Shown here piece after piece: positions 58,911 through 64,000 of a stretch of DNA of 64,000 nucleotides (position 1 is its first letter; each line of letters begins with the position of its first letter). The stretch comes from Kribbella kalugense (GTDB lineage Bacteria; Actinomycetota; Actinomycetes; Propionibacteriales; Kribbellaceae): the NCBI RefSeq assembly GCF_004365875.1, contig NZ_SODF01000001.1, positions 3,658,001-3,722,000 of the forward strand. The letters are read 5' to 3'. The notes below the pieces were generated by a model that was not told the DNA's origin, did not search any database, and worked only from the letters and a program-made list of their open reading frames with translations. A program made the position numbers and the translations under genes.

Positions 58911-60646
58911 TCGTGCGGGGCCTGATCGTGCCGGGCCTGATCGTGCTGGGCCTGATCGTGCTGGGCCTGCGGGAACAGGCGGAGCTGGAGGTCGAGAGCG
59001 AACCGTGCGTCGGCGTCCTCCAGGTCGAAGCCGCCGATCTCGCTGATCCGCCGGAGCCGGTAGCGGAAGGTGTTCTCGTGCACATGAGTCTGCTCGGCTG
59101 CCGGTACGACGTCCCCCTGCGCGTCCAGCCAGGCCCGCAGCGTCTCGACCATCGTCGCGTTGCGGGCGTCGTCGTACGCGAGCAGCCGGGCCAGGGCGCC
59201 GGACGGACCACGTCCGCGCAAGGCGACGAGTTCGCGTGCCTCGATCAGCAACGCCTCGACCTCCACGTCGAACGCCTTGGCGACGCACCGGCCGCCGTCG
59301 GCGTCCTGTAGCACCCGGACCGCCCGGTCGGCGTCCGCGCGCGACAACCGCACTCCGGCTGCCGAACCGGCGACCCGGCCGATCCCGATCCGCAACGGCT
59401 CGCCGGCCTGGTGCTGCTGGGCGAACACCCGGCAGGTCTGCTCCACCTGCGTCGCGGTCTCGTCCGCACGCCGGGCCGGGACCAGGGCATACACCTGATC
59501 GTTGACGACGGCAACAACCGTGCCCGGAGTGGTACCGGCCAGCTCGACCCGCAGGGCGCTCGCCGTCCGCTCGCGTTCGCGGACCCGGCGCGCCAGCGTC
59601 CCACTCGGCGTACCGACCAGCTCCGCGCTGCTGGGCTGGGCCAGCGCGGCAGCCAGCACGAGGCACGGCGTACCGGCCAGACCCAGCCGGGTCAGCGCCT
59701 CGCCGTCACCGGCGAGCGCGGCGGCGACCAGCTCGGAGGTCGTGCGCTGCTCGGGATCCGTGCCGAGCGACCGCAGCATCTGCAGCGCCACCGCACGGGA
59801 CGCCTCCAGCAGGAGCTGCTCCTGCTCCGGCGTCGGCGGTCCTGGCACGACCGCCCAGATGGTGCCGAGGAACTCGTCGCCCGCGCGGATCGCCATCGCG
59901 AGCCGCGGCAGCGTCGGCCGCGCGTCGTCCATCCGGACGGCGTCCAGGTAGACCGGCACCGGCGAGCGGCGGATCGCCCGGACCGCCCCTCGGTCCTCGT
60001 CGACCCGCAGGTACGGCTCGATGGTCCGGCGGCCGAGGATGCAGTCGATCCGGATGAAGTCGGCCTCCTCCTGCCGGTCGGAGAACGCGAGGACGGCAGC
60101 GTTGCGGTCTTCGATCGTGACCGGCGCGTCGATCAGCGTGCAGATCGCGTTGGCCAGCCGGAACAGCCCCTCCCCCCGGCTCGGTACGACGGCCACCGGC
60201 CGGACCGTGTCGCGGACGGCGGACTCCAGCAGCGCCGACAACTGCTGCCAGGTGGTCCCGGCCGAGAGCGACAGTACGACGAGTCCCGCCTCGTCGGCCG
60301 CCCGGATCGCCTCCGGGCTGTCGCTGACCACGGCTGCCGGAAGGATCAAGGCGGCGGCCCGGGCTGTCGCCGCCGCGCGGATCAGGCGGCCCAGCCCGTC
60401 TTCGGTGGAGCGCAGGCCGGTGCCGATCAGGATCGCGCCACGCGGTACCGGCGCCGGGTCGGACGGATCGAAGAAGACCACCTCGCGGGGCGGATCGGCC
60501 AGATCGGGATCACCGCTGACGAGTTCGAGCACTGTGGTGCCGAGATGCTCGAGGATCTGGGCCAGGCTGGCGGCGCGTGGCGACCCGAGCACGCGTCCGG
60601 CGGACAGCGCGAGGGTCGGTTGCGCACGCAAAGGCATGTAACGCAT
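58838..60646 (-). CDS. PucR-family regulator, copy 2, with repeat-extended C-terminus
   Basis: The protein of about 602 residues is a paralogue of the regulator at 47595 (shared LIDAPVTIEDRN, LAFSxRQEEAD, and the HTH HVHENTFRYRLRRISEIGGFDLEDADARFAL). After the HTH, where copy 1 ends, this one continues with a tandem HDQAQ-type repeat and a basic tail (NRRKTRPRTPSVEYPSSTPA). It converges on the serine-hydrolase gene with 73 bases of overlap. ATG 60646 is my choice; TTG 60673 and ATG 60637 are alternatives. Confidence 0.85.
   Translation of the reverse strand: MRYMPLRAQPTLALSAGRVLGSPRAASLAQILEHLGTTVLELVSGDPDLADPPREVVFFDPSDPAPVPRGAILIGTGLRSTEDGLGRLIRAAATARAAALILPAAVVSDSPEAIRAADEAGLVVLSLSAGTTWQQLSALLESAVRDTVRPVAVVPSRGEGLFRLANAICTLIDAPVTIEDRNAAVLAFSDRQEEADFIRIDCILGRRTIEPYLRVDEDRGAVRAIRRSPVPVYLDAVRMDDARPTLPRLAMAIRAGDEFLGTIWAVVPGPPTPEQEQLLLEASRAVALQMLRSLGTDPEQRTTSELVAAALAGDGEALTRLGLAGTPCLVLAAALAQPSSAELVGTPSGTLARRVRERERTASALRVELAGTTPGTVVAVVNDQVYALVPARRADETATQVEQTCRVFAQQHQAGEPLRIGIGRVAGSAAGVRLSRADADRAVRVLQDADGGRCVAKAFDVEVEALLIEARELVALRGRGPSGALARLLAYDDARNATMVETLRAWLDAQGDVVPAAEQTHVHENTFRYRLRRISEIGGFDLEDADARFALDLQLRLFPQAQHDQAQHDQARHDQAPHDQASNRRKTRPRTPSVEYPSSTPA
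58904..58969. repeat. 15-bp tandem repeat, 4.4 copies
   Basis: The unit GGCCTGATCGTGCNG starts at 58904, 58919, 58934 and 58949, with a partial fifth unit to 58969. The length of five codons keeps the frame of the minus-strand PucR gene, where it encodes repeated (A/R/P)QHDQ-like blocks after the DNA-binding domain. The first unit also covers the stop codon of the serine-hydrolase gene. Confidence 0.9.
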
Positions 60647-60693
60647 GAAACATCCCGGCGGAATGCAGCGCAACAGGCATCCCGGCCGGTGAG

Positions 60694-61032
60694 CTACAGA
60701 TACAGGCCGGTCTGGCCGTCTTCGAGGCGGCCGGCGGCTACCGCGTGCAGGTCGCGTTCGCGCAGCAGGATGTAGTCGTCGCCGCGCACCTCCACCTCGG
60801 CGCGGTCCTCCGGGTCGAACAGGACGCGGTCGTCGACCTCGACCGTCCGCACGTTCGCCCCGACCGCGACCACCTTCGCCCAGGCGAGCCGGCGGCCCAT
60901 CTGGGCGGTCGCGGGGATCAGGATGCCGGCCGACGACTTGCGCTCGCCCTCCTGCTCGAGGGAGACCAGGACGCGGTCGTGCAGCATCCGGATCGGGAGC
61001 TTGTCGTCGGACAGCCGCTTGCGTGGAGTCAC
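60694..61032 (-). CDS. GroES-like co-chaperonin domain protein
   Basis: The 112-residue protein follows the Cpn10 pattern: LPIRMLHDRVLVSLEQEGERKSSAGILIPATA (with the mobile loop and conserved S-A-G-I-L-I/L-P), AKVVAVGANVRTVEVDDRVLF and a tail YILLRERDLHAV. It has an N-terminal extension (MTPRKRLSDDK) and a C-terminal addition (GRLEDGQTGLYL) not found in housekeeping GroES, and no GroEL gene is adjacent. A specialised co-chaperonin or a GroES-fold adaptor is likely. It overlaps the DUF3618 stop by four bases. Confidence 0.85.
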   Translation of the reverse strand: MTPRKRLSDDKLPIRMLHDRVLVSLEQEGERKSSAGILIPATAQMGRRLAWAKVVAVGANVRTVEVDDRVLFDPEDRAEVEVRGDDYILLRERDLHAVAAGRLEDGQTGLYL

Positions 61033-61292
61033 CGGCGACCCACCAGCCGGCGGATCACCAGCAGCACGCCGACGACACCGACCACCGCGCCGGCGACCGC
61101 GACGATCTTCTGGGTCCGCAGCTGGCCCTGCTCGTCGAAGACCTGGGACTTGGCCTGCTCGACCTGCCGCAGGGCGACGTTCTTCGGGTTCGCCCGGTCG
61201 ACCAGCTCATCCACGGTCGAGGCCAACCGCTCCCGGGTGGCGGCGATGTCCGCCTCGATCTGCTCGGCGGTCCGAGCCTTCGTGTCCGACAC
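61029..61292 (-). CDS. DUF3618 membrane protein
   Basis: The 87-residue protein has an amphipathic N-terminal helix with the DUF3618 signature (RTAEQIEADIAATRERLASTVDELVDRANPKNVA), a linker and one C-terminal membrane helix (KIVAVAGAVVGVVGVLLVIRRLVG). The family is common in actinobacteria and its role is unknown. The GTG at 61292 has GGGAG nine bases upstream. It is coupled to the GroES-like gene, hinting at a membrane-linked chaperone function, which is inference. Confidence 0.88.
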   Translation of the reverse strand: MSDTKARTAEQIEADIAATRERLASTVDELVDRANPKNVALRQVEQAKSQVFDEQGQLRTQKIVAVAGAVVGVVGVLLVIRRLVGRR

Positions 61293-61379
61293 CTGTCGAC
61301 GCTCCCTTCGATCTGGTCCAGCCGGCGGCCATGCCCCGGGATGCCCGGGGATGCCCCTCGTCACCACCATCCTTGCAGG

Positions 61380-62423
61380 TCACGCCCGCAAGTCCACGAC
61401 CACCTTGATGTCATCCGGTTCCCGCACCAATGCATCCGGCCAGTCCGACAGCGGAACGGTCCGCGTGACCAGCTGCTGCAGCCAGGCCCGATCGGCCGCA
61501 AGCAGCACGTCCACAGCGTCCGCGTAGTGCCGCTTGCCCGCGTTCACCGTCCCGACCAGGGCCGCGTTGCGCACCACCAGCTGTCGGACCAGCGCGTCGA
61601 GCTGTACGTCGACAGTCGCAGGCCCAGGGTGGATCCCGGCCAGGCACATCACACCGGCGGGCGGTAGCAGCGAGGCACAGTCGAACACCAGCTGCCCAGC
61701 ACCGGTTGCCTCGATCACCACATCCGGTACGACGGACAGCTGCCCCAGGTCAGTGAGGTACGTGCCTCCAAGCGCCCGTACCAGCTCCGGCTTCGGCCCG
61801 TCCTCGACCCGGTCCAGCACATGTACGTCGTACCCGCGCTGCCGGGCGATCATTGCCGCCAGCAACCCGATCGGACCGGCTCCTGTCACCAGCACGTGCT
61901 GCGGTCCGAACCACGACCGGGCGCCGACCCGGTCCACCTGCTCCCACGCCTTGGTCAGGATGCTGGCCGGCTCTACGAGGACACCGAGCTCTCCCAGCTC
62001 AGCAGGCACGGGTACGGCGAAGTACGGGTTCACGCGCCACTGCTCGGCGCCGTACCCGTCCATCTCCTTGATGCCGCGCTCGGTGTACTGCCCGTTGCGG
62101 CAGAAGTCCCACTCACCCCGCGCACACGCCGGACAGGGCATTGGGTCGGGTCGGCGGACCACTCCGGCGACCAGGTCGCCAGGTGCGAAGCCGGAGCCCA
62201 CAGGTGCCTCCAGCACGCGTCCGAGCGACTCGTGGCCGATGACGAGGTGGTCCGACCCGAGCCGTCCACTGCCGAACGCTCCGGAGACCAGCTCGATGTC
62301 GGTCCCGCAGATGCCTGTCAGCAGGCCTTCCACCAGGATCGAACCGTCGGTGACGGGAGGCTCTGCGACCTCACCTACTCGCGCCGAGTCGGACTTGCCC
62401 GGCGTGACTGTCATGGCCCGCAT
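61380..62423 (-). CDS. Glucose 1-dehydrogenase-like zinc dehydrogenase
   Basis: The 347-residue medium-chain dehydrogenase has GICGTDIELVSG, the catalytic IGHESLG, the structural-zinc loop CPACARGEWDFC, and NGQYTERGIKEMDGYGAE, which is distinctive of glucose dehydrogenases of the archaeal/bacterial GlcDH group. The cofactor motif is VTGAGPIGLLAAMIA. It likely oxidises glucose or a related aldose with NAD(P)+. It stands between the DUF3618 gene and the transglutaminase gene on the same strand. Confidence 0.88.
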   Translation of the reverse strand: MRAMTVTPGKSDSARVGEVAEPPVTDGSILVEGLLTGICGTDIELVSGAFGSGRLGSDHLVIGHESLGRVLEAPVGSGFAPGDLVAGVVRRPDPMPCPACARGEWDFCRNGQYTERGIKEMDGYGAEQWRVNPYFAVPVPAELGELGVLVEPASILTKAWEQVDRVGARSWFGPQHVLVTGAGPIGLLAAMIARQRGYDVHVLDRVEDGPKPELVRALGGTYLTDLGQLSVVPDVVIEATGAGQLVFDCASLLPPAGVMCLAGIHPGPATVDVQLDALVRQLVVRNAALVGTVNAGKRHYADAVDVLLAADRAWLQQLVTRTVPLSDWPDALVREPDDIKVVVDLRA

Positions 62424-62427
62424 GCGC

Positions 62428-63270
62428 TCAGGCTAACCGGGTCATGTCGACGGTCACCTCGATGGCCGTCGCCGCGCCACCCGAGTAGATGCCCTTGAGC
62501 GGCGACACGTCTCCGTAGTCGCGGCCGGTCGCGACCCAGACATGCCGGTGCCCGATCGAGATGTCGTTGGTCGGGTCGAATCCCCACCACTGACCGGTCC
62601 ACGCCTCCACCCACGCATGGCTCTCACCGACGACCGTCTCCCCCACCTCCGCGTCCGGCTTGGTGTGCAGGTAGCCGGAGACGTAGCGGGCCGGGATGTC
62701 GACCGCCCGCAGCATCGCCAGCGTCAGGTGCGCGTAGTCCTGACACACGCCCTCACCGGCTTGCCAGGCGTCTACGGCCGACGAGTGCACCCCAGTGGTG
62801 CCACGTTGGTACTTCAGCTTGTCGTGCACCCACTTCGACACCGCCAGCACGGTGTCCTCCGGCGTACGACCCTTGCGTAGCGAGCGCGCGACCGCAGCCA
62901 GCTCACGGTGCTTGGGCACGTAATCGGTCCACTCCAGGTACTCCGCGTAGGCGTCCAGGACCTCTGGTGACCTCAGCTGGGACCAGGTCGCCGCGACTGA
63001 CGGTTCTGGCTGATCGGTCGTCTCGACCACCGAGGCCGCGATCACCTTCAGCTCGGTGTGCGGGACGTGCAGGTCGAAGGAGTTGACCTCCGTGCCCCAG
63101 TAGTCCGTGTATTTGTACGCACGGGTTGCCGGCACCGACTCGAGCCGTGCCACCATCAGGTTCTGCCGGTCGTCGTGACGCGGCGTCAGCCTGGCCTCGT
63201 TGTACGACTGCGTGACGGCCGTCGCGTAGCGGTAGCCGGTTGTATGAACTACCCGGAGACGCCATTTCAC
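62428..63270 (-). CDS. Transglutaminase-like cysteine peptidase
   Basis: The 280-residue protein has the bacterial transglutaminase-like N-terminal region (HTTGYRYATAVTQSYNEARLTPRHDDRQ) and the core triad: Cys in GEGVCQDYAHL (near 171), His in ESHAWVEAW and Asp in GFDPTND. These proteins are usually found with alpha-E proteins and circularly permuted ATP-grasp proteins in a peptide-tagging-like cluster. The GTG at 63270 overlaps the alpha-E stop. Confidence 0.92.
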   Translation of the reverse strand: MKWRLRVVHTTGYRYATAVTQSYNEARLTPRHDDRQNLMVARLESVPATRAYKYTDYWGTEVNSFDLHVPHTELKVIAASVVETTDQPEPSVAATWSQLRSPEVLDAYAEYLEWTDYVPKHRELAAVARSLRKGRTPEDTVLAVSKWVHDKLKYQRGTTGVHSSAVDAWQAGEGVCQDYAHLTLAMLRAVDIPARYVSGYLHTKPDAEVGETVVGESHAWVEAWTGQWWGFDPTNDISIGHRHVWVATGRDYGDVSPLKGIYSGGAATAIEVTVDMTRLA

Positions 63271-64000
63271 AGGTTCACCTCCGCGTTGTTCCACTCGATC
63301 CACGGCACGGTATGGAAGTACTGGCGTGACACCGCTTCGCCAACCTCGCGGACCGTAGTCTGCAGCGCCTGCAGCCGGCCGGTCAGGTCGTCCAGCAGGT
63401 CCGCCGGCCGCAGGAACTCCAGATCGCTCCGGGCCTTGCCCAGCAACCGCGCTGCCTCCGCACCAGCACCGATCCGCGCCGACGGCCCATGGTCGAGGTC
63501 ATCGAGACAGGACTCCGCCTGCTGCAGCGCATGGAACACGGACCGCGGGAAGAGCCGGTCCAGCAACAGGAACTGCACTACCCGGGACGCGTCCAGTGCA
63601 CCGCGGTACGTGCGCAGATACGTGTCCTGTGCACCCGCAGAACGCAGTACCGTCACCCAGCCGGGAGAGGTCGGCCGGTCGCCCACCCGGGACATCAGCA
63701 GCCGGACCAGCATGTCCACTCGCTCCACCGATCGCCCGAGCACCAGGAACCGCCATCCGTCGTCCCGGCTCATCGTGGAGTCGGCCAGCCCGGCAAACAT
63801 CGCGGCCCGGTCCTCCACGAACGTGAAGAACTCGTGCGGCCCTACGCGGCGGGCAGCGCGCTGCCGCTCGGGTACGGCGTTCCACATGGAGTTGATGCAG
63901 TGCCACAGCTCGCTGGACACCACCTCGCGGGCGACCCGGGTGTTCTCGCGAGCACTGGCGATCGAGGACACGATCGACCCGGTCTCCGGCGACATCGCGA
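63267..64000 (-). CDS. Alpha-E (DUF403) domain protein, N-terminus outside window
   Basis: The frame is open from 63267 to the window end. Visible are SIVSSIASARENTRVAREVVSSELWHCINSMW, FTFVEDRAAMFAGLADSTMSRDDGWRFLVLGRSVERVD and a long all-helical C-terminal part, the alpha-E pattern. The first helices, about 60 to 70 residues, lie beyond the window. In other genomes alpha-E genes follow a circularly permuted ATP-grasp gene; that partner would be to the right of the window. It is coupled to the transglutaminase gene. Confidence 0.9.
   Translation of the reverse strand, partial: AMSPETGSIVSSIASARENTRVAREVVSSELWHCINSMWNAVPERQRAARRVGPHEFFTFVEDRAAMFAGLADSTMSRDDGWRFLVLGRSVERVDMLVRLLMSRVGDRPTSPGWVTVLRSAGAQDTYLRTYRGALDASRVVQFLLLDRLFPRSVFHALQQAESCLDDLDHGPSARIGAGAEAARLLGKARSDLEFLRPADLLDDLTGRLQALQTTVREVGEAVSRQYFHTVPWIEWNNAEVNL

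Noticed and set aside
58904..58969. CRISPR array
   Set aside because: The repeats are directly tandem with no spacers and are in frame within a coding region.

Overview
The window is high-GC DNA with dense, mostly short-gapped genes, many 4-base ATGA/GTGA gene overlaps, frequent GTG starts, several promoters whose -10 box lies 6-8 bases upstream of the start codon (leaderless mRNAs), and families typical of actinobacteria (PucR regulators, dipeptide ABC operons, DUF3618, DUF6319, PaiB, succinyl-DAP aminotransferase DapC). I read it as chromosome of a soil actinomycete, possibly Kribbella-like; the genus is an impression and was not tested. I saw no rRNA, tRNA, CRISPR array, insertion sequence or phage genes. 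No gap between genes exceeds 300 bases.

Layout. 1-2.8 kb: partial quinone oxidoreductase, epoxide hydrolase, small membrane protein, DUF1905 protein, GNAT acetyltransferase. 2.7-5.3 kb: a metal-homeostasis set (nickel/cobalt importer, ArsR sensor, CDF exporter), all on the minus strand. 5.4-7.7 kb: NarL-type two-component system with a membrane protein. 7.8-11.6 kb: ABC-F ATPase behind a structured leader with a 7-codon ORF, then an OmpR-type two-component system that diverges from the first peptide ABC importer (11.75-17.55 kb). 17.6-21.6 kb: methyltransferase with divergent MarR repressor, ketopantoate-reductase-like enzyme, flavin disulfide oxidoreductase, IPP isomerase. 21.6-26.9 kb: tyrS behind a leader with an intrinsic terminator, two APH-fold kinases, NmrA-like protein, isochorismatase-fold protein. 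27-31.5 kb: gnd, MFS exporter with SnoaL partner and TetR regulator, and a DUF6319 gene with a LexA-like box. 31.6-36.6 kb: LysR-controlled dehydrogenases, an alpha/beta hydrolase and hypotheticals. 36.6-43.8 kb: PIG-L deacetylase, sugar-lactone oxidase with a PLP deaminase/aldolase-like partner, M15 peptidase with lipoprotein, dapC, MarR and DoxX. 44.2-47.6 kb: amidohydrolase, PaiB, amine oxidase. 47.6-60.7 kb: a second peptide ABC importer continuing into aminopeptidase N and a serine hydrolase, bracketed by two paralogous PucR regulators. 60.7-64 kb: GroES-like protein, DUF3618 protein, glucose-dehydrogenase-like enzyme, transglutaminase and a partial alpha-E protein.

How it fits together. 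Two peptide-uptake systems dominate; the second is joined to cytoplasmic peptide hydrolysis, which suggests peptide salvage under PucR control.

The most unusual signal is a repeat present twice (3692-3822 minus strand; 15542-15669 plus strand). In both places it sits between two genes of a same-strand pair and carries a 41-42 codon ORF. Its start overlaps the upstream stop as ATGA, and its stop overlaps the downstream start as GTGA or ATGA. Its 3' half folds into a bulged 21-base-pair hairpin whose 3' arm contains the ribosome binding site and start codon of the next gene. Two base pairs of the hairpin differ between the copies by compensatory changes. I read it as a dispersed translational-coupling cassette.
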